Below are positions 35,081 to 44,465 of a stretch of DNA of 64,000 bases, piece after piece. The notes under the pieces were generated by a model. That model ran no database searches, was not told the DNA's origin, and saw only the letters and a program-made list of their open reading frames with translations. A program made the position numbers and the translations under genes. This DNA is from Ruegeria marina (GTDB taxonomy: Bacteria > Pseudomonadota > Alphaproteobacteria > Rhodobacterales > Rhodobacteraceae). Numbering within the stretch: position 1 is the first letter of the stretch; every line of letters starts with the position of its first letter. The stretch is taken from positions 80,432 to 144,431 of the forward strand of contig NZ_FMZV01000014.1 of NCBI RefSeq assembly GCF_900101475.1. The letters run 5' to 3'.

Positions 35081-35643
35081 CGGACAAGCGCCAAATAGCC
35101 ACCGCACACTGGCGGCGCCTGGACTGCGAAGGGTCTGACCGCTGCACGCTGTGGCAAGCGGAACAGGGCTTGATGCTGCTGGGCCACGCACATTGGCGCA
35201 GCGATGACGAGGACACGGTGCTGAGCTACGATCTGCGCTGCGCCCCGGACGGGCAAAGCCTTTCGGCCGACATCGCCGGCGAACAGGGCGGGCGGCGGAT
35301 CGAGCTGCGCCTGCACCGGACCGGCGAGGGCTGGCTGCTGAATGACGTGCTGCAACCTGAAACCGGGGATTGCACCGATCTGGATCTGAGTTTCACTCCA
35401 GCCACCAATCTCTTGCCAATCCGGCGATTGAGCGATGCTGCAAACGACGAGTTGCGGATTTGCGCGGCATGGCTTCAACCCGATCTGGACTGCGTCAGCC
35501 GTCTTGACCAGATCTATACCCGGCTGGCGGATAACAGGGTGCGCTGCGCCTCACGCGGGTATGGCGCGGATCTCGAGGTGCATGGCAGCGGCTTTGTCAC
35601 CGGTTATCCAGGGCATTGGCACGGTTGGGTCGACGATGGCTAG
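35077..35643 (+). CDS. PF06475-like putative glycolipid-binding protein
   Basis: A 188-residue soluble protein. The block CTDLDLSFTPATNLLPIRRL matches the conserved core of the PF06475 (DUF1089, putative glycolipid-binding) family. The rest fits too: an N-terminal WRRLD start, GLMLLGHAHWR, LSYDLRCAPDGQS and a C-terminal SGFVTGYPGHW. No signal peptide is seen. The biochemical role of the family is not established. It overlaps the macroglobulin stop by 4 bp and the PBP1C start by 8 bp, so it is translationally coupled inside the operon, an unusual place for this family. Confidence 0.82.
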   Translation: MTDKRQIATAHWRRLDCEGSDRCTLWQAEQGLMLLGHAHWRSDDEDTVLSYDLRCAPDGQSLSADIAGEQGGRRIELRLHRTGEGWLLNDVLQPETGDCTDLDLSFTPATNLLPIRRLSDAANDELRICAAWLQPDLDCVSRLDQIYTRLADNRVRCASRGYGADLEVHGSGFVTGYPGHWHGWVDDG

Positions 35644-37672
35644 GACCCACATCTGGCTGGTCGCCTGCGTGCTCACCCTATGGGCCGGCGCCTTGGCGCG
35701 CGACCGCTTCGATGCCTGGATTGATGCGACTGCCCTGCCGCCTGTTCTTTCCGAAACCGGAGTCGAAGTGCTTGACCGCAACGGTGCATTGCTCAGGGCC
35801 TTTCAAGTCGGCAACGGGATCTGGCGGCTGGATCATGGCCCGGTCGATCCCGGATTCATTGCCATGCTGGTCCGATATGAGGACAAGCGGTTTTTCGATC
35901 ATTCCGGGGTTGACCCTTTGGCGATGCTGCGGGCGGTGGCCCAGGCGATATGGCACGGACAGGCGGTGTCGGGCGGCTCGACCCTGACGATGCAGGCCGC
36001 CCGGCTGATCGAAGACGGACCGACCGGGCGCTGGGCCGGAAAACTGCGGCAGATCCGTGTCGCCTTGGCGCTGGAACGGCGACTGGACAAGGGGCAGATC
36101 CTGACGCTCTACCTGTTGCACGCGCCCTATGGCGGCAATCTGGAAGGCATCCGCGCGGCCACGCTTGCCTGGTTCGGCAAGGAACCGCGCCGTTTGACTG
36201 CCGCGCAGGCGGCCCTGCTCGTGGCACTGCCGCAGGCGCCCGAGGCACGACGACCCGACCGCAACCACGTCACCGCGCGGATCGCGCGTGACCGCGTCCT
36301 GCACCGGATGGCAGCCCGCGGTGTTCTGACACCGGCCGAAGTCGCGGCGGCACTGTCAGAACCCATGCCGCAGGCCCCACGCGCCTTTCCCAGGCTTGCT
36401 CCGCATCTGGCGGACAGCCTGCGGACGAGCGATCCCGCGGCGCAGCGGCATGACACCACGCTTGACGCCGGGGTGCAGGCCCGGATGGAGGTCCTGATCG
36501 CGGATGCCGCGCGGCGCGCTGGCGGTCAGGTTTCCGCAGCATTGATCGCAGCCGATCATCGGAACGGTGAAATCCTCGCCTCCGTCGGCTCCGCCTCTTA
36601 CGAGGCCGCACGGCAAGGTTACCTGGACATGACCCGGGCCTTGCGGTCGCCGGGTTCCACATTGAAACCCTTTGCCTATGGACTGGCCTTCGACCAGGGC
36701 CTGGCGCACCCCGAAACCCTGATCCAGGACAGTCCGGTGATGTTCGGCCGTTACGCCCCGCAAAACTTCGACGGCAGGTTTCGCGGTGACGTGCGGGTGC
36801 GCGAGGCGCTGCAAGTTTCACTCAACATACCGGTCGTGCGGTTGATGGAGGAATTGGGTCCAGCCAGGCTGATGGCAACGCTTGAGCGCGGTGGGGCCTC
36901 ACCGGATCTGCCCGGCGGCCAGCCCGGCCTCGCGGTTGCGCTCGGCGGCGTCGGCCTGTCGCTGCGCGACCTTGTCCAGCTCTACGCCGGGCTCGCCGGA
37001 GGAGGCCAAGCGCCGCTGCTCAGAGCCTTGCAAACGCAGCCGAAGGAAGAAAGCCGGCGCATGATCTCGGAGACCGCAGCATGGCAGGTGAGTGACATCC
37101 TGAGCGGTCTGGCACCGCCACCGGGCGCCAGGCAGGGGGTTCTGGCCTACAAGACCGGCACGTCCTACGGACACCGGGACAGCTGGGCCATCGGCTATGA
37201 CGGGGCACATGTGATTGGTGTCTGGTTCGGGCGTCCGGATGGCACACCTGTCCCGGGGGCCTTTGGTGGCGAGCTTGCCGCGCCGGTCCTGTTCGAGGCG
37301 TTCGGGCGGCTGAAGTCGGAGTTTTCGCCCTTGCCGCCTCCTCCATCTGCCACATTGATTGTGGAAACCGCAGCGCTTCCACAGCCGTTGCAGCGGTTTC
37401 GCCCGCGCGAGGCAGCTTTTGACGGCGGGCCGGACGCGCCCCAACTGCTGTTTCCACCAGACGGTGCGTCCCTGGTGGCGGAAGATGGCAGGATCACCGT
37501 GAAAATACGTGGCGGATCGGGCCCATTCACCGTTCTTTCCGACGGCAAACCATTGGTGACGCGCTCGCCACTGCGAGAGATCGAGGTCCCGGCTTCAGGT
37601 CGTGGCTACACAACCCTGGTCGTTCTGGATGCCGCCGGACAGGCCGACCGCGCGACGATCACGCTGGACTGA
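35636..37672 (+). CDS. pbpC: penicillin-binding protein 1C (bifunctional transglycosylase/transpeptidase)
   Basis: A 678-residue inner-membrane enzyme with one N-terminal anchor (HIWLVACVLTLWAGALA). The GT51 glycosyltransferase domain has YEDKRFFDHSGVDPLAM with catalytic Glu82, GGSTLTMQ and the RLTAAQAALLVALPQAP block. The transpeptidase domain has SxxK in SPGSTLKPF (Ser341), SLN (SLNIPV) and KTGTS. A C-terminal domain of the BiPBP_C type (FPPDGASLVAEDGRITVKI) ends the protein. Length is normal for PBP1C. The start at 35636 overlaps the PF06475 gene. The role in peptidoglycan polymerisation is firm; its linkage to macroglobulin is conserved widely. Confidence 0.93.
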   Translation: MARTHIWLVACVLTLWAGALARDRFDAWIDATALPPVLSETGVEVLDRNGALLRAFQVGNGIWRLDHGPVDPGFIAMLVRYEDKRFFDHSGVDPLAMLRAVAQAIWHGQAVSGGSTLTMQAARLIEDGPTGRWAGKLRQIRVALALERRLDKGQILTLYLLHAPYGGNLEGIRAATLAWFGKEPRRLTAAQAALLVALPQAPEARRPDRNHVTARIARDRVLHRMAARGVLTPAEVAAALSEPMPQAPRAFPRLAPHLADSLRTSDPAAQRHDTTLDAGVQARMEVLIADAARRAGGQVSAALIAADHRNGEILASVGSASYEAARQGYLDMTRALRSPGSTLKPFAYGLAFDQGLAHPETLIQDSPVMFGRYAPQNFDGRFRGDVRVREALQVSLNIPVVRLMEELGPARLMATLERGGASPDLPGGQPGLAVALGGVGLSLRDLVQLYAGLAGGGQAPLLRALQTQPKEESRRMISETAAWQVSDILSGLAPPPGARQGVLAYKTGTSYGHRDSWAIGYDGAHVIGVWFGRPDGTPVPGAFGGELAAPVLFEAFGRLKSEFSPLPPPPSATLIVETAALPQPLQRFRPREAAFDGGPDAPQLLFPPDGASLVAEDGRITVKIRGGSGPFTVLSDGKPLVTRSPLREIEVPASGRGYTTLVVLDAAGQADRATITLD

Positions 37673-37707
37673 GTGGCGCGTCGGAAAACTGCAAATACCG
37701 GGCGGCG

Positions 37708-39759
37708 TCAGCGCCGACCCTCGCGCAGCCAGCCGGCGATCAGAAAGCCGGAAGCCAGCAGAAGAACGAGCCAGGCCGGCGCCAGCGGGGTCTGACGTAC
37801 ATCGCGGGTTTCATAGGCGTTGCGGGCGGTCAATCCCATCCACCCCCGGCCGGACGCCGGTCGCCCTTCGCGCACGTTGCGCACGGCGGGCAACCCGTCT
37901 GCCATCCGGAAAACACCGCCCTTCAGGGTCGCAACGATCGGCTCAAGCACGGCACCGGTGGCGATTGTCGCCTCGAACTCGCGTGGGGCCGCCGGCCCAA
38001 GCCCGACAACCGCCTCCTTGCCGCCTTCGCGCAGACGGTAAAGCCCAATCTCGGGTCCGGCGTACAATGCCTCGAACCGGCCGGGTGAAACCTCTGCAAG
38101 CGGCAGTTCTTCGCTGCTTCCATCCGGGCGCGTCACTGTGACCGCCCCGACCTCGGGGGCCAGGGTGCGGCGGATGATGCGCATCGTCTGACCCTGCACT
38201 TCGGCCCAGAGCGCGTCTTCCTCGAGTTCCGGCTCTTTCATCATCCAATGGGCCAGCCGCCGCAGCAATTCCAGCTGCGGCCCACCCCCTTCGTAACCGC
38301 GCCCCCAGAGCCAGGAGTGATCCGAGGCCAGAAGCGCCACGCGCCCTTCTCCAACGCGGTCCAATACCAGCAAGGGACGATCCTCTATTCCGCTCATGAG
38401 CACATGACCCGAAACGGGGGTAACGTCGATCTGCCGCAGCCAGCCGCCCCATTCTCCGGCCCACTCCAGCCCCGAGGAAACGGGGTGACGCGCACCGTCT
38501 TCCGTGACCTTCGGACGGAAATGTTCCTCGATCACCCGCGCCGTCGGTTCAGCCGGGAGTACAGGCTCCAGGGGCGTGCGATAGATACTGTCGGCAGTTG
38601 CGAAATCAGGCCCTGCCGCGACCAGAACCGCGCCGCCGCTGTTCACGTAATTGGCGACATTGTCCAGGTATATGGCAGGGAGGATTCCCCGGCGCTTGTA
38701 GCGGTCGAAGATGATCAGGTCGAAATCGTCGATCTTTTCCAGGAACAGTTCCCGCGTGGGAAAGGCGATCAGGCTCAACTCGTCCACCGGAACGCCGTCC
38801 TGTTTCTCGGGCGGGCGCAGGATGGTGAAATGCACGAGGTCTACCGAACTGTCGGACTTCAGCAGGTTGCGCCATGTACGCCCGCCCGGATGCGGCTGCC
38901 CGGACACCAGCAAGACCCTCAATCTGTCTCGCACGCCATTGATCTGGATGAGCGCGGTATTGTTGCGGTCCGTCAACTCTCCCTCGGCTTCGGGCGTCGA
39001 AAACTGGACCACGTTGCGGCCGCCATGCGGCAAGGTGATCGGCAATTCCAGATCCTGCCCGACAGGCAGGGTCACCCTCTGGGGTTCGCCCCCGTCCACC
39101 GAAATCTGCAACTCGGCCAAGGGTCCGAGCGTTTCGGGAACCGCGCCGCTGTCTTCGATCCGAAGGCTGAGCGTCACGGGTTCGCCGATGATCGCGAAGG
39201 CCGGGGCATTTTTGACCATCAGGCGGCGGTCCCAATCATCGTCCTGGCCAGACAGCAGCAGGTGCAACGGCGCCGGCAGATCAGGGGTCCGGTCGATATC
39301 GTGCACCTGCCCGTCGGACAGAGCGACAATGCCTGCAACACGCGCACGCGGTTCTTCGTTCAGCGCATCGGAAAGTGCCGACATCAGGCGGGTGCCGGTG
39401 TCGCCCTCGCCATCGCCATCGCCCACCCGAATGCGGCGCAGTTCCGTGTTCGGTCGGCTTTCGATCTCGGCGGCCAGACGGTCTGCGGCCAAGCGCATCT
39501 GTTCGGGGCGATCAGCCAGAGTCTGACTGGCGCTTTCATCTTCGAGCATCAGCACGATATCGCTGAGCGGATCCCTGTCCTCGACCTGCCAGACAGGGCC
39601 GGCAAGCGCCGCAAGAATGACCAGGGCAGAGAGTCCGCGCAGCGCCCACCCAGACAATCCGCGCCAAAGCGCCAGCCCGATGCCAGCCAATGTGACCACT
39701 GCCAGGGCAATCAGCAGCGGCAGGGGAACCAGCGGATCGAATAGAACAGTTCCCGTCAT
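37708..39759 (-). CDS. large membrane protein of the MoxR/DUF58 operon (glutamine-amidotransferase-like fold)
   Basis: A 683-residue protein with two N-terminal helices (LLIALAVVTLAGIGLALW; LSALVILAALAGPVW), a large extracytoplasmic or cytosolic body, and a C-terminal helix (LAPAWLVLLLASGFLIAGWL). A VWA-like stretch DIVLMLEDESASQTLADRPE sits just after the helices. LLVSGQPHPGGRTWRNLLKS and GGAVLVAAGPDF resemble class I glutamine amidotransferase-like domains found in this operon type. No catalytic triad was recognised. It is the last gene of the operon and overlaps its neighbour by 4 bp (ATGA). Confidence 0.82.
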   Translation of the reverse strand: MTGTVLFDPLVPLPLLIALAVVTLAGIGLALWRGLSGWALRGLSALVILAALAGPVWQVEDRDPLSDIVLMLEDESASQTLADRPEQMRLAADRLAAEIESRPNTELRRIRVGDGDGEGDTGTRLMSALSDALNEEPRARVAGIVALSDGQVHDIDRTPDLPAPLHLLLSGQDDDWDRRLMVKNAPAFAIIGEPVTLSLRIEDSGAVPETLGPLAELQISVDGGEPQRVTLPVGQDLELPITLPHGGRNVVQFSTPEAEGELTDRNNTALIQINGVRDRLRVLLVSGQPHPGGRTWRNLLKSDSSVDLVHFTILRPPEKQDGVPVDELSLIAFPTRELFLEKIDDFDLIIFDRYKRRGILPAIYLDNVANYVNSGGAVLVAAGPDFATADSIYRTPLEPVLPAEPTARVIEEHFRPKVTEDGARHPVSSGLEWAGEWGGWLRQIDVTPVSGHVLMSGIEDRPLLVLDRVGEGRVALLASDHSWLWGRGYEGGGPQLELLRRLAHWMMKEPELEEDALWAEVQGQTMRIIRRTLAPEVGAVTVTRPDGSSEELPLAEVSPGRFEALYAGPEIGLYRLREGGKEAVVGLGPAAPREFEATIATGAVLEPIVATLKGGVFRMADGLPAVRNVREGRPASGRGWMGLTARNAYETRDVRQTPLAPAWLVLLLASGFLIAGWLREGRR

Positions 39760-42524
39760 TGGCCCAACCTGTCCAGAAGAGCAGGCACGTGCACCTGATC
39801 GGATTTATAGTTGCCAGTCAGCACATGCATGACCAGATTGACCCCGAACCGATGGGCCAGTTCGCGCTGACGCTCGCCTGCCAGGCCCCGGCCCACCGGC
39901 AACAGGGAACGTCCCTGGCCATCCACTGCCCAGGCTGCCGCCCAATCGTTGCCCCCGATCACCACAGGCGTGACCCCATCGTTGAGATTTCGGAACGGCA
40001 TGCCCTCGATCTGTTCGGCATCCATTGGCGCCGCCTCCACCCAGACGTCCGGCCCGGCGTGACGCCCCGGAAAGTCCTGGAGCAGATAGAACGCACGGGT
40101 CAGCACATGATCGCGCGGAACAGGTTCAAGAGGCGGGATATCCAGCGGCGCCGCCAGTTGTTGCAGCTTGCGGCCATTGGGACTGCCGGCGCCGAAACGC
40201 GCCACATCGGCGTCGCGCGTGTCGAACAGGATCATTCCGCCGAGACGCAGATAGGTGTTCAGCCGGGCATATGCCTCCTCGGACGGCGCCGGCTGATCCG
40301 GGGTCACGGGCCAGTACAACATCGGGAAAAAGGCTAACTCGTCACGCTCAAGGTCTATGCCGATTGGACCGGCCGGCTCCACCGAGGTCCGATAGAGCAG
40401 GGTCTGGGACAGACCAAGCAGCCCGGCCCGAGCCACATCGTCGACGGAGCGGTTGCCGGTCAGTACATGCGCCAGCGCCAGTTCGTGCGTCGCCTCGAGG
40501 GCAAAACGCTCGGCCTCGGACGTCGCCTGGGCGGATGCGTCCTGAGACAGAAGGAACACCGCCAGAACAGCCGATAGTGCCCCGCGCAACTGACCAAGAC
40601 GCCCGGACAGGGCCAGCGACGCGACTATGTCGGCCGCAAGCAGCAAGAGCGCGAGCGACAGAAGCCAGCCGCCCAAAGGCTGTTCGCGCTCGACCTCCAA
40701 GCCTACGACGGAAACCGAGGCCGGCCAGGCCACTGGCGCCAGAACCGTATCGGGCGCCAACACGTTGCGGGCGATGCGGCGTTTTTCATTGCCGTAGATG
40801 CCCGGTCGCAAATCCGGGCCCAGCACCGCCGAAACCAATGCGCCCCCCTCGACACCGGCCTGATTCCCGGCATCTTCCAACTCACCGAAACCATCCATCA
40901 CCCGGAGCGGGTTCCATATCGTCCCCTCCAGCGCCGCCGCGTCCGGACGTTTCGCGCCAGAGGACACCGCCAGCCGGTCCAGCATCTCGACAAAAAGGCC
41001 CGACAGAGGCAGCGACGACCATTCTGCATCGGCCGTGACGTGGAACAGCACCACCTGACCCAGCCCCAACGGTTTGCGCGTCACCAGTGGTGTGCCGTCG
41101 CTGAGCGCTGCAATCACCCGGTCGGCCAGATCTGGATCGGGTTGTGCCACCACCTGTGTCGAGACGGTGACCTCGGCCGGGATGTCGAGCCCGAAGAACG
41201 GAGAGCCCTCGGCAAACGGGGCCAGTGTCTTGGCCTCACCCCAACTCATCGCACCGCCCACCGTGCGCCCACCGCTGCGCAGGCGCACCGGCAAGAGCGG
41301 ATCGGCCTCGTCCCGCCCGATGTCGCTGGCAGCCATCCGGGGACCGGAGAACCTGAGCAGCAACCCGCCGTTTTCCACCCATTCGGTCAACGCGTCACGT
41401 TCCGCCGGTGCAAGCGTCGCCACGTCGGAAAGAACCACAACGTCGGGGTTCGCAGGCAATACGTCGAGCAGCGCGCCATCGACGAAATCGGCGCTCGGCA
41501 CCAGAACCTGCGTGAGGTAATGCAGCGGCGAAAGGAGTTCGAGTCCCTCGCGATCCTGACGTCCGGCAAACAGGGCGACTTCGCGCCGGCTCAATCCATC
41601 GTCGGTCAGTGCAACCGCCCCGGCCGACCGCTGGCCTTCCAGTTCGAACCGGGAGATCCGGGCGCGCAACTCGGTCGGCAGCGACAGCGAGAGTTGGGCC
41701 TCGGTCTCCCCTGCTTCCAGCCGGGCTTCGGCCCTTTCCAGGACTCGCACGGTTCCCGAAGGGTCGGGTCCCAGGGCAACGACAGCTTGCGTCCTTTCCT
41801 CTCCCGCAGCGGCGCGAAGCACGGTCAACTGCACCGCGCCATCGACGTAGCTGGCCGGGCGTAACCCCAGAACTGCCGCGGACGACATAAAAACCGTCAG
41901 CGTGCCGCGGTCGGACACTGCCGAAAGCACCCTGTCACGCCCTTCATACTCCAGACCGTCGCTCAGCCAGTGCGTATCGAACCCTGTTGCGACTTCGGCA
42001 ATGTCGCCGAGCGCAGCCGCGATCTGATCCGGACCCGGCTGCCAGGGTTGCGGCACGATACCCGGCACCCGGCTGCGCCAGATATCGGCGGATTGGAACA
42101 CCGGAGGTTCCGGCGCCGTCAGACGCATCACCGCAACCGGGCGGCCTGCGCGGCCTGCCTCGGTCAGCTGTGCGTCAAGCAGGTCCATGCGCTGCGTCCA
42201 GCCGGACGCACCGGCCCAGCCTGCATCGAGGAGGATGAGAAGCGGCCCCTTGCCATCGACATTCCTCTGCGGGTTCAAAACCGGACCGGCCAGCCCCACG
42301 ATCACCGCTGCAACGGCCAGCATCCTGATCAGCAACAGCCACCAGGGCGTGCGGTCGGACACGCTTTCCTCGTCGCGCAAGCCAAGAAGCAATGTCACCG
42401 CGGGAAACAACCGACGGATCGGGGCTGGCGGCACGGCGCGAAGGATCAGCCACAGGACCGGCAAGGCAAGAAGCGCCACAAGCAGCCAGGGCGAGGCGAA
42501 ACCTATCCCGCCGAGAACCGTCAT
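39756..42524 (-). CDS. BatA-like N-terminal plus DUF4159 membrane protein
   Basis: A 922-residue membrane protein. The N-terminus (FASPWLLVALLALPVLWLIL, then PPAPIRRLFPAVTLLLGLRD) matches the aerotolerance BatA/DUF3520-like N-terminal helix region. A second helix pair lies near LLIRMLAVAAVIVGLAGPVL. A mid-protein VVVLSDVATLAPAERDALTE is glutamine-amidotransferase-like. The C-terminal third (ELALAHVLTGNRSVDDVAR, then FPMLYWPV and LGGMILFDTRDAD) is DUF4159. The start at 42524 has GGAGG and overlaps the DUF58 stop by 4 bp. Function is not known; it probably assembles with MoxR and DUF58 proteins at the membrane. Confidence 0.85.
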   Translation of the reverse strand: MTVLGGIGFASPWLLVALLALPVLWLILRAVPPAPIRRLFPAVTLLLGLRDEESVSDRTPWWLLLIRMLAVAAVIVGLAGPVLNPQRNVDGKGPLLILLDAGWAGASGWTQRMDLLDAQLTEAGRAGRPVAVMRLTAPEPPVFQSADIWRSRVPGIVPQPWQPGPDQIAAALGDIAEVATGFDTHWLSDGLEYEGRDRVLSAVSDRGTLTVFMSSAAVLGLRPASYVDGAVQLTVLRAAAGEERTQAVVALGPDPSGTVRVLERAEARLEAGETEAQLSLSLPTELRARISRFELEGQRSAGAVALTDDGLSRREVALFAGRQDREGLELLSPLHYLTQVLVPSADFVDGALLDVLPANPDVVVLSDVATLAPAERDALTEWVENGGLLLRFSGPRMAASDIGRDEADPLLPVRLRSGGRTVGGAMSWGEAKTLAPFAEGSPFFGLDIPAEVTVSTQVVAQPDPDLADRVIAALSDGTPLVTRKPLGLGQVVLFHVTADAEWSSLPLSGLFVEMLDRLAVSSGAKRPDAAALEGTIWNPLRVMDGFGELEDAGNQAGVEGGALVSAVLGPDLRPGIYGNEKRRIARNVLAPDTVLAPVAWPASVSVVGLEVEREQPLGGWLLSLALLLLAADIVASLALSGRLGQLRGALSAVLAVFLLSQDASAQATSEAERFALEATHELALAHVLTGNRSVDDVARAGLLGLSQTLLYRTSVEPAGPIGIDLERDELAFFPMLYWPVTPDQPAPSEEAYARLNTYLRLGGMILFDTRDADVARFGAGSPNGRKLQQLAAPLDIPPLEPVPRDHVLTRAFYLLQDFPGRHAGPDVWVEAAPMDAEQIEGMPFRNLNDGVTPVVIGGNDWAAAWAVDGQGRSLLPVGRGLAGERQRELAHRFGVNLVMHVLTGNYKSDQVHVPALLDRLGQ

Positions 42525-43396
42525 CGGGTGCCTCCATCCAGCGCGCGCCACAGCCACAGAAGCGCCACCTGCGCGCTTTCGCCGGTGTGATGCAGCCCCA
42601 TTTGCCATCCGGTCGCGCGACACAGCGCGGCAAGCATGTCACGCCGTTCGGCCAGGCGTTCAAGATAGCGGTTTCGCAATTCGCCGGCCTTCAACGTCTC
42701 GTGCCGGATGCTGCCGCCGACACTTTCGAAAATCGTACGGCCCCTATAGGGAAAACTTTCCTCGCTCGGGTCGAGAACCTGAAGGACAACCCCCTTCACA
42801 CCCCGATCGGCGGCCTTGGTCAAAGCCAGCTCAACCTCTTGCATGTCGCCAAGAAAATCCGAAATGAACAGCGCGCGGGAATGCGGGATCATCGCCCGGT
42901 GCTCGGGCGGCGCATAGTCGGCGGCCGCATCCCGGGACCAAGCCTCGGCCAGCCTGTGGATCTGGCCGTTGCCGCGCCGGGGCGGCAGAGTGGTCCCGGT
43001 CAATCCGACCCGTTCTCCGGCCCGCACCAGCAGGATCGCCACGGAAAGCCCGATCAGCCGGGCCCGGTCGGCCTTGATTTCATACCCCTTGTCCGAGGCA
43101 AAGCGCATCGAGGCGCCCTGGTCCACCCAGAGCATCACGGATTGCGCGATTTCCCACTCGCGCTCGCGGACATATTGCACATCCCCCCGTGCCGAGCGGC
43201 GATGGTCGATCATGCGGCGGCTGTCACCAGCCTGCGCCGGTCGGTACTGCCAGAAATCATCGCCCAACCCAGCCCGCCTGCGCCCGTGGTCGCCCAGCAG
43301 GACCGTTCCGGCCAGATGTTCCGCGCGCGCCAGAAGCGGCGGCAGGGTTTCGGCCTGCGCCTCGGCCCTTTGCCGCAGGACGCGCGGGGCGCTCAC
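42521..43396 (-). CDS. DUF58 domain-containing protein
   Basis: A 291-residue protein beginning at a GTG (43396) that overlaps the moxR stop by 4 bp (GTGA). The conserved DUF58 core is SRRMIDHRRSARGDVQYVRE, followed by VMLWVDQGASM, a von Willebrand A-like metal-ion site with Asp. LFISDFLGDMQEVELAL is a second conserved block. No transmembrane segment is obvious, unlike longer DUF58 proteins. DUF58 proteins are regular MoxR partners and are thought to take part in protein-complex maturation, but the mechanism is unproven here. Confidence 0.92.
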   Translation of the reverse strand: MSAPRVLRQRAEAQAETLPPLLARAEHLAGTVLLGDHGRRRAGLGDDFWQYRPAQAGDSRRMIDHRRSARGDVQYVREREWEIAQSVMLWVDQGASMRFASDKGYEIKADRARLIGLSVAILLVRAGERVGLTGTTLPPRRGNGQIHRLAEAWSRDAAADYAPPEHRAMIPHSRALFISDFLGDMQEVELALTKAADRGVKGVVLQVLDPSEESFPYRGRTIFESVGGSIRHETLKAGELRNRYLERLAERRDMLAALCRATGWQMGLHHTGESAQVALLWLWRALDGGTR

Positions 43397-44400
43397 GCGG
43401 CGGCCTCGGTCCGCGCCAGGCCGGCGGCGGTGGACTCGATCAGTTGCGCCAGGCTGTCGCCGCGCGCCCGCGCGGCAAAATTCAGCGCCATTCGGTGGCT
43501 GAGAACCGGGCGGGCCATGTCGATCACGTCTTCGGCATTGGGAGCAAGCCGCCCTTGCAGCAGCGCCCGCGCCCGCACCGTCAGCATCAAGGCCTGCGCC
43601 GCACGCGGACCGGGGCCCCATGCCACCGTTTCACGTACCCGATCGCTCACACCCGGTTCGTCTGGGCGGAAGGCACGGACAAGGTCGAGTATCATCTCGA
43701 CCACCGATTCGCCCACCGGCATGCGACGCAGCAGCACCTGCGCCGCCAGCAACTCGTCGCGCGTCATCACCTGATGCGCCTCGGCCTCTTCGACACCCGT
43801 CGTCGCCAGCAGTATTTCGCGTTCTGTCACGCGATCCGGATAATGCACGTCGATCTGCACAAGGAACCGGTCAAGCTGGGCCTCGGGCAAGGGATAGGTG
43901 CCTTCCTGTTCGATCGGGTTCTGCGTCGCCAGTACGTGGAAAGGCTTGCCCAATGACCGATTTTCTCCCGCCACGGTCACCGTCTTTTCCTGCATCGCCT
44001 GCAACAAGGCCGACTGTGTGCGCGGGCTGGCGCGGTTGATCTCGTCCGCCATCAGCAGCTGGCAGAAGATCGGACCGGGAATGAAGCGGAAATGGCGGCT
44101 GCCGTCCTCGGCCGTGTCCAGAACCTCGGAGCCCAGGATATCCGCGGGCATCAGGTCCGGGGTGAACTGGATGCGATTGCCGTGCAGGCCCATCACGGTA
44201 CTCAGCGTCTCGACCAGCCGCGTCTTGCCGAGCCCGGGCAGACCGATCAACAACGCGTGACCTCCGCACAAGAGGGCGGTCAGGGTCAGATCGACAACGC
44301 GCTCCTGCCCGATGAAGCGGCGGGTGATCGAGGCGCGCGCCTGTCTCAGCTTCTCCTCAAGCGCTTCGATTTCCACCAGCAGGTCGGCAGGTTCGGACAT
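43393..44400 (-). CDS. MoxR-family AAA+ ATPase
   Basis: A 335-residue AAA+ chaperone-like ATPase. Walker A is IGLPGLGKT (Gly53-Thr60), Walker B is LLMADEINRASP (Asp119-Glu120), and the MoxR signature GTYPLPEAQLDRFL is present. The C-terminal LVRAFRPDEPGVSDRV fits the family. The ATG at 44400 has GGAGGGAA upstream. It is the first gene of a four-gene minus-strand operon. MoxR ATPases typically remodel or insert metal cofactors in partner complexes, and DUF58/VWA proteins are their usual substrates or adaptors. Confidence 0.95.
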   Translation of the reverse strand: MSEPADLLVEIEALEEKLRQARASITRRFIGQERVVDLTLTALLCGGHALLIGLPGLGKTRLVETLSTVMGLHGNRIQFTPDLMPADILGSEVLDTAEDGSRHFRFIPGPIFCQLLMADEINRASPRTQSALLQAMQEKTVTVAGENRSLGKPFHVLATQNPIEQEGTYPLPEAQLDRFLVQIDVHYPDRVTEREILLATTGVEEAEAHQVMTRDELLAAQVLLRRMPVGESVVEMILDLVRAFRPDEPGVSDRVRETVAWGPGPRAAQALMLTVRARALLQGRLAPNAEDVIDMARPVLSHRMALNFAARARGDSLAQLIESTAAGLARTEAAA

Positions 44401-44465
44401 GGTTTTCCCTCCGCGGCAAGTATATGGATATAAGTGTATCGCGCTGCGAGGAAATGGCAAAAGCA

